In this document: piece after piece, positions 32,661 through 41,240 of the stretch
Position numbering within the stretch: position 1 is the first letter of the stretch
Layout of the letters: the number at the start of each line of letters is the position of its first letter
NCBI GenBank assembly: GCA_026005075.1
Contig: BPKJ01000001.1
Span: 62,001 to 126,000 of the forward strand
Source: Lysobacteraceae bacterium
Lineage (GTDB): Bacteria > Pseudomonadota > Gammaproteobacteria > Xanthomonadales > Xanthomonadaceae
Direction of reading: 5' to 3'
DNA: 64,000 bases
The notes under the pieces: generated by a model
Told to the model about the DNA's origin: nothing
Databases searched by the model: none
What the model saw: only the letters and a program-made list of their open reading frames with translations
Program-made: the position numbers and the translations under genes

Positions 32661-32890
32661 TTCACACCGTGGTCCGGTTTGGATCGTGGTCGCGTGCGGA
32701 AGGCCGCAGAAGCGCTGAAAGCGCAGACGGTCGTTGAGCTGGAACTCGACCTGCTCGTCCGACAGACTGTGCCGCCGCTTCACCACCAGGATGCGGACCA
32801 TGGCCTCGGTCGGATACGGCGGACGGCCGCCCTGCGCGCTCTCCGGCCGCGGCGCGACACGGTCCACTTCCACAGCCAGCGCGACGATGT
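32661..32890 (-). mobile_element. IS5-family transposase N-terminal fragment
   Basis: The minus strand gives GGRPPYPTEAMVRILVVKRR and then SLSDEQVEFQLNDRLRFQRF, the N-terminal domain of IS5-type transposases. It breaks off at about 32661 against the IS3 remnant. The DDE domain is missing. Confidence 0.75.
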
Positions 32891-32940
32891 AATGACCCAG
32901 TGATTTCCTGCTCAGGTGTTACTTTGAAGAGGAGCATCCA

Positions 32941-33229
32941 TGAGCATCGTGATGGAAGAAGAGATCAAGCGTTGGACGGCCCGGCGGAATTCGGCGTTGG
33001 TTCTGGAGATCCTCCAGGGCCAGACCACCGTAGCCGAGGCCAGTCGGCAGTTCGATTTGCCACCCTCCGAGATCGAGACCTGGATCGAGGAGGGCAAGCG
33101 CGGGCTGTAGAACGCCCTGCGGGCCAAACCGGAGGACCTGCGTGAGCAGTACGATCGCCAGCTCAAGGAGCTGCAGGAAGCGTACGGAGAAGCCATGCTG
33201 GAGCTGCGCGCCCGAAAAAAATGGTAATT
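32941..33229 (+). pseudogene. Transposase orfA remnant with in-frame stop
   Basis: The plus strand gives MSIVMEEEIKRWTARRNSAL, EILQGQTTVAEASRQFDLPP, then a TAG at about 33108, then REQYDRQLKELQEAYGEAML ending in RKKW. The helix-turn-helix and coiled-coil are those of an IS3-type first reading frame. It ends at a run of seven A, the usual slippage site, but orfB is absent. Confidence 0.75.
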
Positions 33230-33335
33230 CCTAACCTTTCCGGACCAGAATTGGACGTAGTTCCTGGATCGAGATCTGCTTGAGATGAACCGCCCCGGCT
33301 TTTCCGGAGGCTCCTTCCCTTGAGAGGATGGAGCA

Positions 33336-33659
33336 ATGAGAAAGTCAGCGAAGTTTTCCCCTGAAGTTCAGGAGCGGGCAGTTCGGATGGTGCTGGAGCA
33401 CCGGTCCGAGCACGACTCGCAGTGGGCGGCGATCCGTTCGATCAGTACCAAGTTCGGCTGTACGGCGGAGACGCTGCGACGCTGGGTGCGCCAGGCCGAG
33501 CGTGATCGCGGCCTGCGTCCCGGCACGACGTCCGCCGATGCCGAGCGTCTCAAGCAGCTCGAGCGCGAGAACCGCGAGCTGCGGCAGGCCAACGAGATCC
33601 TGCGCAAGGCCAGCGCGTATTTTGCCCAGGCGGAGCTCGACCGCCGGTTCAAGCCATGA
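33336..33659 (+). CDS. IS3-family transposase OrfA (copy 1)
   Basis: A 107-residue helix-turn-helix protein starting [20 protein letters not shown]. The recognition region is [20 protein letters not shown], and the C-terminal leucine zipper-like helix is [20 protein letters not shown]. Its TGA overlaps the orfB ATG (ATGA). It binds the IS ends as part of the transposase. Confidence 0.93.
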   Translation: MRKSAKFSPEVQERAVRMVLEHRSEHDSQWAAIRSISTKFGCTAETLRRWVRQAERDRGLRPGTTSADAERLKQLERENRELRQANEILRKASAYFAQAELDRRFKP

Positions 33660-34558
33660 CGGCGTTCATCGACGAACACCGCGACGTTTACGGAGTCGAG
33701 CCGATCTGCAGGGTGCTGCCGATCGCTCCGTCGACGTACTCCACGCAGGCGGCGCGGCGGGCCGACCCGGAGCTGCGCCCGAACCGCGCCTGGCGGGACG
33801 ATGCGCTGTGCCAGGAGATCCGCCGGGTGTGGGACGAAAACAAGCAGGTCTACGGCGTGCGCAAGGTCTGGAAGCAGCTGCGGCGCGAGGGCTACCGCGT
33901 GGCGCGCTGCACGGTGGAGCGACTGATGCGGCGGCTCGGTCTGCGCGGCGTGATTCGCGGCCGGACGGTCAAGACCACGGTCAGCGACAAGGCCACGCCG
34001 TGTCCGCGGGACTTGGTGAACCGGCAGTTCCGTGCCGAGCGCCCGAACGCGCTGTGGGTCAGCGACTTCACCTACGTGTCGACCTGGCACGGCTTCGTCT
34101 ACGTGGCCTTCGTGATCGACGTGTTCGCCCGCCGCATCGTCGGCTGGAAGGTGTCCAGCTCCGCGCGCACCGACTTCGTGCTCGATGCGCTGGAGCAGGC
34201 ACTGCATGCCCGGCGCCGCGGCAGCGACGAAGAACTGATCCACCACAGCGACCGCGGCGTGCAGTACGTGTCGATCCGCTACACCGAGCGCCTGGCCGAG
34301 GCCGGCATCGAACCCTCGGTCGGCAGCGTCGGCGACTCCTACGACAACGCCTTGGCCGAGACCATCAACGGTCTGTACAAGGCCGAGGTCATCCATCGGC
34401 GCGCGTGGCGGAATCTGGAGGCCGTCGAGCTGGCCACGCTCGATTGGGTGGACTGGTTCAACCACAAGCGCCTGCTCGGGCCGATCGGGAACATTCCACC
34501 GACAGAAGCAGAAGCCGTTTACGATCAACAACAGCGTGAACTCGCCATGGCGGCGTGA
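33656..34558 (+). CDS. IS3-family transposase OrfB, DDE integrase (copy 1)
   Basis: A 300-residue rve-type integrase starting [20 protein letters not shown]. The catalytic triad is visible as D in [11 protein letters not shown] in [10 protein letters not shown], and E in [13 protein letters not shown], with the 35-residue D-E spacing of IS3 elements. It has no stops and appears functional. Confidence 0.94.
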   Translation: MTAFIDEHRDVYGVEPICRVLPIAPSTYSTQAARRADPELRPNRAWRDDALCQEIRRVWDENKQVYGVRKVWKQLRREGYRVARCTVERLMRRLGLRGVIRGRTVKTTVSDKATPCPRDLVNRQFRAERPNALWVSDFTYVSTWHGFVYVAFVIDVFARRIVGWKVSSSARTDFVLDALEQALHARRRGSDEELIHHSDRGVQYVSIRYTERLAEAGIEPSVGSVGDSYDNALAETINGLYKAEVIHRRAWRNLEAVELATLDWVDWFNHKRLLGPIGNIPPTEAEAVYDQQQRELAMAA

Positions 34559-34597
34559 CTCACACCAACGGGTCTCCGGGATTCCCGGGGCGGTTCA

Positions 34598-35031
34598 GGG
34601 TTACTTCCCAAGGCCTTTGCCAGTTGCTCGGCGGCGGAATTCGGGCCCTCACCGCCGCGGCACACTATGAGGCGTACTGTCTTGTCGGGACTGTAGTCGG
34701 AGTAGTTCTGAATTTCCTTTGCAAGATCGGTCATGCTCATCGGTTTTTCCTTTCCCGATCTTTCGTCGACTACATGCCCTGGAGTGCTGCTGTGGTGGGC
34801 GAGCACCGAAATCTCATTATCGTAATTCTTGATGTTGGCTCCATACTTCGCTTCCGGTGAACTTGGCTTAACAAGTGGAATTGTTGCCTGCAGCCCAGTT
34901 ACGTCTACAAACACTGTTGGGGCACTTTGCGCGTAAGCGTACATGTTTGGCCCATCATCGAACTTCAACGGATCCTTGGCAGTCCATCCCGGTCGAAGTT
35001 CGTTGTCATGGTACGTTGGGGTGGCTCGCAC
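34598..35031 (-). pseudogene. Orphan Rhs C-terminal tip, toxin domain cut by the IS
   Basis: The fragment starts in the Rhs core junction (GWTAKDPLKFDDGPNMYAYA, then FVDVTGL) and continues into a variable C-terminal domain, with HHSSTPGHVVDERSGKEKPM and TVRLIVCRGGEGPNSAAEQL. About 144 native residues remain before the IS end at 34597, so the toxin lacks its C-terminus. The spaced His and Cys are loosely like clan CD peptidases, but that is only a hint. Upstream Rhs core is absent. I saw no immunity gene downstream, where the IS now lies. Confidence 0.72.
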
Positions 35032-35518
35032 AGCGGTTGCTGATCATCGTTGCACGAAGCTTGCGAACTAGCGAAAGTCTGCTTATTAGGGCGAAAGCTG
35101 TCGCAGGCGTCTCAGTCTCCAAGTCGCCGATCATCCTTCGCCCAGGCAGAAGACCACTCAAATCTGTGGATAACTCGCCACGCCAAGCCTTTGTTTTTTG
35201 GCAGTTTGAAAAATCAGCGTGCGAAGGTCGACCTTCGCAGAACAGAGACTAGAGACTGAAATCGGCCGGGAACGGCTGAAAAAGTGCCGGCCGGCGGATT
35301 AGGCCGCCTTCGCAGATTCGCTGGGAACCGCGCCAGGACTGGGCTACAGGGCAACAAAAAAGCCGACGAGAGACTCGTCGGCTTTCGGGGATTGGTGGCG
35401 CAGGGCGGCCCCGGTTTGGTTGCGTCTGAGAGGATAGAACTGGCAATTGCGGGGGAAGTGAGCGTTATCGGTGGGTGTAGGGCGCCTTCTAGTTCAGGGA
35501 TATGCGACGTTTGTAAAC
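35032..35518. other. Non-coding stretch with terminator and 18-bp palindrome
   Basis: No convincing gene. It contains a perfect palindrome GCGAAGGTCGACCTTCGC at 35221-35238, one DnaA-box-like TGTGGATAA at 35165-35173, and the terminator listed separately. It separates two Rhs-tip modules and has lower GC than the core. Confidence 0.5.
35355..35385 (-). terminator. Rho-independent terminator downstream of the immunity candidate
   Basis: On the minus strand GCCGACGAG pairs with CTCGTCGGC around a 3-base loop, followed by TTTTTTG, about 135 bases after the stop at 35519. Confidence 0.85.
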
Positions 35519-36016
35519 TCATTCAGTTGACGTGCGTGAGAATTCAATTTCTTCAACCGGCTTCGCGCCAAGTCCCTTAGCAAAAATCCAAAGTCGCAAA
35601 GAGTGTGAGCCGTCGCTATTCCTCAGTAACTTCAGTTCAACCCGCTTCACGTTCTCCCGATAACCACGAACACTTTCGGCTGCGTCGATTCGGGGCTCTT
35701 TCGCTGGAGAGTACAAAAAGCGAACCCTGTCCACCACCAGCGAACCATTTTCTTCTCTTGGCGTAGCCTGGAAATAGTCTGAGCGGAAGGTTCCGATCCA
35801 AACTGTGCTGTCCACAATCCAAATTCGATCCACCGGATATGCATCCCGAGGAAATGAACTAACTATGCCGCCCCATTCATGCGAATAGACGGTCCGATGT
35901 GAAGCCTTCCACTTTCCGGAGACAAGCGACGCATCAAATGGAATCGCTTCAAGCCAACTCGCAAGCGCATCGCAGGGACTCAACAAAAGCGCAAAGGCGA
36001 TCAAGAAGGTTCTCAT
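35519..36016 (-). CDS. Exported protein, probable immunity to the adjacent Tae4-like Rhs toxin
   Basis: A 165-residue protein with signal peptide [20 protein letters not shown] and a mature domain rich in aromatic and charged residues ([52 protein letters not shown]). I do not recognise the family by sequence. Its ATG overlaps the toxin stop (ATGA), the usual toxin-immunity coupling. A periplasmic location is where protection from a peptidoglycan amidase is needed; known Tai4 proteins are also periplasmic. The role is inferred from context. Confidence 0.72.
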   Translation of the reverse strand: MRTFLIAFALLLSPCDALASWLEAIPFDASLVSGKWKASHRTVYSHEWGGIVSSFPRDAYPVDRIWIVDSTVWIGTFRSDYFQATPREENGSLVVDRVRFLYSPAKEPRIDAAESVRGYRENVKRVELKLLRNSDGSHSLRLWIFAKGLGAKPVEEIEFSRTSTE

Positions 36017-36615
36017 CGTGGAACACTCCAAAACCAGACTTCCGATGCTTCGTAATAGCCCGAGCCGGTGGCGCCGCGATCGAACAGATCTATGTGGCCA
36101 GTACCGCCTTCAGGAGGAGCTAGGTAGATGATCCCGGTATCTTTACCCCAGTGTTGTTTCTGAAACTCTTCTTGAGACAAGATTGTCGGCGGACCGTACT
36201 CTTGCCAAAGCCAGTCAGCGAGACCCTTGGATGACCTGGCCCATCCTTCGGATGTCTTGTTGACGGTTGGATAGGATGTTAGGTCGACACCTGCATCTTC
36301 CAGCGCCACAGAAACGCGGATAGCGCACTGATTCGGATAGTTGTCTTTGCTTGGGTGGGCCGGAGTGCCGTCTTCATTTGGTTCAGGGTAACTGTTCCAG
36401 AGGCTGTCGAATGGCGGCAATGTCTTTTTCCGTCCGGTTACATCGATCCAGTTAACCGGATCACCCGCGACGTAGGCGTACAGGTTTGTATCTCCGCCTT
36501 CAAATCGAACTGGATCCTTCGCCGTCCATCGACCGGTGAGTGAATCGTAGTCGCGTGCGCCGAATCGATCTAGCCGTGTGTCAGCGTAAGCTTCCCCGTC
36601 AAGCGCACAACGCAA
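36013..36615 (-). CDS. Headless Rhs C-terminal tip with Tae4-like amidase toxin domain
   Basis: Residues 17-61 are the end of an Rhs core ([38 protein letters not shown]). Residues 65-200 form a toxin domain with [11 protein letters not shown] (Cys97) and [10 protein letters not shown] (His174), the Cys/His arrangement of Tae4 peptidoglycan amidases, which cut the stem peptide in the periplasm. The 5' end is lost: an IS3-family element lies immediately upstream and the frame starts at its edge. No full-length rhs gene remains in the window, so the tip may be silent unless recombined. Confidence 0.78.
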   Translation of the reverse strand: MRCALDGEAYADTRLDRFGARDYDSLTGRWTAKDPVRFEGGDTNLYAYVAGDPVNWIDVTGRKKTLPPFDSLWNSYPEPNEDGTPAHPSKDNYPNQCAIRVSVALEDAGVDLTSYPTVNKTSEGWARSSKGLADWLWQEYGPPTILSQEEFQKQHWGKDTGIIYLAPPEGGTGHIDLFDRGATGSGYYEASEVWFWSVPR

Positions 36616-37713
36616 TAGTAGAACTTTCCTCGTATTGCTGGCGGACCTCGGCGGGCGTCAGATCACCGAGGGAATCGTGGGGGCGTTGCTCGTTGTACTC
36701 GAGCATCCACCACCAGGCGGCCTCGCGGACGTCCTCGAGGCGCCGGAACAGGTACTGGTCGAGCACCTCCTCCCGAAAGGTGCGGTTGAACCGCTCGATG
36801 TAGGCGTTTTGGTTGGGCTGCCCTGGCTGGATGTATTGAATGGCCATGCCCTGATCTTTGGCCCACTCGACGAAGGCCTCGCCCAGGAACTCCGGCCCGT
36901 TGTCGGTTCGCAACACCTGCGGCAGGCCACGCTCGCGCTGCAGCCGCTGGAAGATGCGGACTAGGCGCAGCGACGAGATCGAGGTATCGACCTCGATATG
37001 CAACGCCTCGCGGTTGAAGTCGTCCTCGACGTTGAAGGTCCGGAACCGGCGTCCGCAGGCCAGCGCGTCGGACATGAAGTCCGCCGACCACACCGAATCC
37101 GGCGTGCGGGGAACGTACAGCGGCACGCGCTCGCGTTTGGGCAGGCGGCGCCTGGCGGCGCGGCGGCGGTTCAATCCCATGGCCTTATAAACCCGATAGA
37201 TGCGCTTGTGGTTCCATTCCGGCCGCCGGCGCCGCAGCAGTTTCCGGCACTTCCAGAACCCCCGGGCCGGTCGGTCTTTGACCAGCTCGGCCAGCGCCGA
37301 GATGATCTCGGCATCGCGGACCGTCCAATCCAGCGGCGGCCGATACCAGGCCGCTCGGGACAACCCAACCATGTCGCAGGACCGGCGCAACGGCCGCTGG
37401 TGCTCCTCTTGGAGGAAGCGCACGGCGTCACGCTTTTGCGCCGGCCCTGCAGTTTTTTTGCGATCAGGTCCTTCATCGCGGCGTTGTCGAGGGCCAGCTC
37501 GGCGTACATGCGCTTGAGCTTGGCGTTCTCTGCCTCGAGCTCCTTCACGCGCCGCAGCTCGGAGACCTCCATGCCGCCGTACTTCGACTTCCACTGGTAG
37601 TAGGTCGCTGAACTGATCCCGGCCTGGCGGCACAGGTCCTTGATCGGCACCCCGGCATCGCCCTGCTTGAGTACGGCAATGATCTGGGTCTCGGTGAACT
37701 TCGACTTCTTCAT
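36599..37713 (-). CDS. IS3-family OrfAB transposase, fused by -1 frameshifting
   Basis: OrfA starts at 37713 ([20 protein letters not shown], helix-turn-helix [13 protein letters not shown]). At a run of seven A (minus-strand CGCAAAAAAACTG, about 37451-37457) a -1 shift enters the orfB frame ([20 protein letters not shown]). The DDE triad is visible in [22 protein letters not shown] and [15 protein letters not shown]. Total is about 372 residues. The stop at 36599 is a few codons beyond the IS end, inside the Rhs fragment. Confidence 0.88.
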
Positions 37714-37755
37714 GCAAACCTCCTGGCGGGAAAAGATGCCAGAAAGTTCTACTTA
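36616..37755 (-). mobile_element. IS3-family element (IS1404/IS407-like), apparently complete
   Basis: Ends with AGTAGAACTTTC on one side (from 36617) and its inverted copy (to about 37753) on the other enclose orfA and orfB. The element separates an Rhs tip (36615 and below) from a fragment of the copy 1/2 IS (37785 and above). Confidence 0.85.
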
Positions 37756-37784
37756 TCGCGTGTCTACCGACCGGGGAAGCTTAC

Positions 37785-37948
37785 GGTACTGATCGAACGG
37801 ATCGCCGCCCACTGCGAGTCGTGCTCGGACCGGTGCTCCAGCACCATCCGAACTGCCCGCTCCTGAACTTCAGGGGAAAACTTCGCTGACTTTCTCATTG
37901 CTCAATCCTCTCAAGGGAAGGAGCCTCCGGGAAAGCCGGGGCGGTTCA
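37785..37948 (-). mobile_element. End fragment of the same IS as copies 1 and 2
   Basis: 164 bases from the terminal inverted repeat (ending 37948) through the orfA start, [20 protein letters not shown], to within its first 45 codons. It is cut off near the neighbouring IS. It has truncated a gene that starts at 38002. About 29 bases between it and the IS at 37755 match nothing I know. Confidence 0.88.
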
Positions 37949-38002
37949 GGCGATGCGAGCGGCGATGGTGGTGACATCGGTTGGGGTCGCGTGTGCCGTC
38001 AT
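37949..38002 (-). pseudogene. 5' stub of a gene truncated by the IS fragment
   Basis: The ATG at 38002 overlaps the stop of the preceding gene (ATGA) and opens the reading MTAHATPTDVTTIAARIA before hitting the IS end at 37948. Only 18 codons survive, too few for identification. Confidence 0.45.
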
Positions 38003-38214
38003 GGGCGAACTCCGTTGGTGTTATCGGGGTTCGCATTCACGCGCTCCTGGCCGACGAAGCCAAGGTCAACTTCGTCTCTGGTGCGAGTGGGCGAGGAATC
38101 TCGCCGAGCGCGTAGCCGCAGAAGGCCTGCGGCTAGTAGATCAACGACTTCCTGGTGCGCGTGCCTTGGCTGATCGGCGACAGGAATTCGGGAGATGGGT
38201 TCGAGTTCGTGCAT
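37999..38214 (-). CDS. Small conserved-looking protein of unknown function
   Basis: A 71-residue protein, MHELEPISRIPVADQPRHAH, then QEVVDLLAAGLLRLRARRDS, then DLGFVGQERVNANPDN. The ATGA overlap with a following (now truncated) gene supports that it is real. It looks like a small gene from a plasmid or integrative element, but I cannot name the family. A 7-bp inverted repeat sits just upstream. Confidence 0.5.
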   Translation of the reverse strand: MHELEPISRIPVADQPRHAHQEVVDLLAAGLLRLRARRDSSPTRTRDEVDLGFVGQERVNANPDNTNGVRP

Positions 38215-38217
38215 GGC

Positions 38218-38240
38218 AAGCGTTCCTATGGAAAACGCTT
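38218..38240. promoter_or_regulatory. Inverted repeat, possible operator
   Basis: AAGCGTT and AACGCTT separated by nine bases, starting four bases upstream of the ATG of the 71-residue gene. The spacing suits a dimeric repressor; no regulator gene is nearby. Confidence 0.35.
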
Positions 38241-38313
38241 GTCATGCTAGAAATCGAGGTGGCTTCGCGTAACGTGTTTGGGCGGGAACGCGCGTACTGG
38301 AGCGCCTGAGGGC

Positions 38314-39021
38314 TCAAAGCCCGGCAGCGATGCCGTTTAGGCGCATAGCGAATTGCCGCATTCTCATGACGCCCCCTGGCTTGGCCTTAAGAAACGAGCC
38401 TATATTGTGGATGTAGTGAGCGCCGCGGTTAAGATTGAGGTTTGGACAGGTCGGCCCTGTGATCACGGTAGCCAAGCGATCATTCATGATCGTCTTGGCA
38501 TTTGGACTCCTGTGCGCGATGAAATTGCGGATCGCGTGGACCGTATCGATTAGACGGCTATCGGCATCGCCCAGACTCATCACACCATTGCGGTGAGGCA
38601 GAGCAACCCATTCGGCGCATCTCTGCTTCAAGGTGGCCACGTCCTTAAAAGTCAGGTTGTAGCGGTCTGGATCCAAAGCCTCTTCGAGTTCGTCCAGCTT
38701 GATGTGCTTCGTAGCAGCAAAACTCATCCTGCCACTCGCCCAATGTCCAAACTTCGACTGCACCGACGCCCGTATGCGCACTTCTAGGTTCTGCTGATAC
38801 TGAGACGGATCACGATTGATGTACGCGAGCAGCAAATCTGACAGGAAGCACTCGAAGGCCACGTAGATCGAGTGCAGAGTCACCTCGGTCAGCGTCGTTA
38901 AGTCGCGCTTCTCGTGCGCAGTGCCCTTGAGAGCCAATTCAAGCCGGTCGAAATGCTGAAGGCGCTCTGTGACGAGCGTGGCGAAGTCATTTCGCACGTC
39001 CTGGGGTCTGACCTTTCGCAT
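38314..39021 (-). CDS. HEPN-motif protein, possible RNase
   Basis: A 235-residue, mostly helical protein starting MRKVRPQDVRNDFATLVTER. Near residue 178 it has AIRNFIAHRS, an R-N-x3-H (R-x4-H) motif as found at the active site of HEPN ribonucleases in toxin-antitoxin and phage-defence systems. An earlier HSIYVAFECFLSDLLLAYIN helix supports the fold. The frame is open upstream, but homology-like composition begins at this ATG; the ribosome site is weak. GC is low against the core. No clear nucleotidyltransferase antitoxin partner is beside it; a truncated short frame lies 31 bases upstream. Confidence 0.6.
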   Translation of the reverse strand: MRKVRPQDVRNDFATLVTERLQHFDRLELALKGTAHEKRDLTTLTEVTLHSIYVAFECFLSDLLLAYINRDPSQYQQNLEVRIRASVQSKFGHWASGRMSFAATKHIKLDELEEALDPDRYNLTFKDVATLKQRCAEWVALPHRNGVMSLGDADSRLIDTVHAIRNFIAHRSPNAKTIMNDRLATVITGPTCPNLNLNRGAHYIHNIGSFLKAKPGGVMRMRQFAMRLNGIAAGL

Positions 39022-39052
39022 AGGTTGGGGCTTCTGCTTGAGGCTCGGGAAA

Positions 39053-39220
39053 CTACCGGACTGGATGCTGTCCAGTCGAAATGAACTTGTCGTAGCTGTC
39101 GGCAGGATCGTCGTCCCGCCAAGATTGATCCCAGGCGCGAAACTCAGCGCTCTCCAACAGCAGCAGCGTGAGGACGCGATCCTTCGCGCCGTAGCTGTGC
39201 TTGAACTCACGCATCTTCAT
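39053..39220 (-). CDS. Short frame upstream of the HEPN gene, possibly a truncated partner
   Basis: A 55-residue reading, MKMREFKHSYGAKDRVLTLL, continuing AEFRAWDQSWRDDDPADSYD. The frame stays open up to the IS boundary at 39233, so it may be the C-terminus of a larger gene cut by IS copy 2. It ends 31 bases before the HEPN start. I do not recognise it. Confidence 0.4.
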   Translation of the reverse strand: MKMREFKHSYGAKDRVLTLLLLESAEFRAWDQSWRDDDPADSYDKFISTGQHPVR

Positions 39221-39290
39221 GTAGGGTGCCTCTGAACCGCCCCGGGAATCCCGGAGACCCGTTGGTGTGAGTCACGCCGCCATGGCGAGT

Positions 39291-40496
<1,206 letters not shown>

Positions 40497-40683
40497 CGCT
40501 CCATCCTCTCAAGGGAAGGAGCCTCCGGGAAAGCCGGGGCGGTTCACCGAGGCCGGGATCATTGAGGGTGCTCGGTACGCGGGAGACCCTGCGAGGGTGC
40601 ATCGCGGCTAAAGAAACCCCGCGTAATGGCGGTGCCGGGGCCGGCTCGACGCCCCGCCTGTTCGACGAAGTTCCCGCGCGGTT

Positions 40684-41055
40684 GCGCTGGTAGAGGTGCT
40701 TCTGCCCGGGCTGGCCACGCAGGACAAGGTGGCGGCCAGCACCCAGAATCAGACGCTTTCGGCGCTGCCGATCCTGTACCGCGAGGTGCTGGCAATCGAC
40801 CTGCCATGGGTGGATAACGTGGCGCGCGCCAGGCGGACGCAGCGGTTGCCGGTGGTATTGGCGCGCGGCGAGGTGGCGCCTTTGTTTCAGCGCCTGTCCG
40901 GGCGCGGGTGGCGAGTGGCGAGCCTGCTGCATGGCAGTGGCCTGCGGCGGATGGAATGTCTGCGCCCGAGGGTGAAGGACGAAATCACCGTGCGCGATGG
41001 CAAGGGCGGCAAGGACCGCCGCACCCTGCTGCCCGTGGCCGCGTGCATGCCGCGG
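40684..41055 (+). pseudogene. intI: Truncated integron integrase (IntI)
   Basis: The plus strand gives VEVLLPGLATQDKVAASTQN, QTLSALPILYREVLAIDLPW, TQRLPVVLARGEVAPLFQRL, ASLLHGSGLRRMECLRPRVK and DGKGGKDRRTLLPVA. These are the consecutive core blocks of an IntI tyrosine recombinase, including the first catalytic Arg region (GSGLRRMECLRPRVKD). The N-terminal 60 or so residues and everything after the GKGGKDR block, including the distal His-Arg-Tyr catalytic residues, are missing. It is transcribed away from the attC cassette at lower coordinates, the normal divergent integron layout. Confidence 0.8.
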
Positions 41056-41069
41056 TTGGGCGGCGGGCA

Positions 41070-41225
41070 TGGCCCCTGGCATCGCAGATCCGCACCCGAC
41101 GGCCCGCCTCATCCCAGACGTACCGCATCCTCACCCCATCGGCATCCGTCATGGCAACCGCCTTGCCCGCGGGCGGGCTCGGCGCGACCGCGCCCTGCCC
41201 ATTCACCCGCATCCGCCCCCGGGGG
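41070..41225 (-). pseudogene. Possible Rhs/YD-repeat fragment
   Basis: The minus strand reads AVAMTDADGVRMRYVWDEAG, then RRVRICDARG, similar to a YD-type repeat of Rhs proteins. The fragment is short and lies between the integrase remnant and murD. It could be a leftover of the lost rhs core. Confidence 0.3.
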
Positions 41226-41240
41226 GCGGCCGCGGACGCA

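Larger units (their letters stand above)
33286..34597 (+). mobile_element. Complete IS3-family insertion sequence, copy 1
   Basis: The 1312-base element is bounded by inverted ends TGAACCGCCCCGG (33286) and its complement (ending 34597). It encodes intact orfA and orfB. It has cut a Rhs toxin tip on its right side (34598 onward). I found no matching target duplication, so the flanks may have been rearranged. A diverged second copy lies at 39233-40546 and an end fragment at 37785-37948. Confidence 0.9.

Noticed and set aside
33286-34597. Target-site duplication for IS copy 1
   Set aside because: The bases flanking the two ends (AGA and GGG) do not match, so no duplication can be claimed.
35165-35173. 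Single DnaA-box-like TGTGGATAA as a possible origin
   Set aside because: One 9-mer is expected by chance at about this frequency in 64 kb; no cluster, AT-rich stretch or replication gene is nearby.
37953-38309. 118-codon plus-strand frame
   Set aside because: Lies over the minus-strand 71-residue gene, which is better supported by ATGA coupling and an upstream inverted repeat.
38225-38340. Possible attC after the HEPN gene
   Set aside because: A GCCTAAA-like start and a hairpin are present but no GTTRRRY partner; it fails the attC definition.
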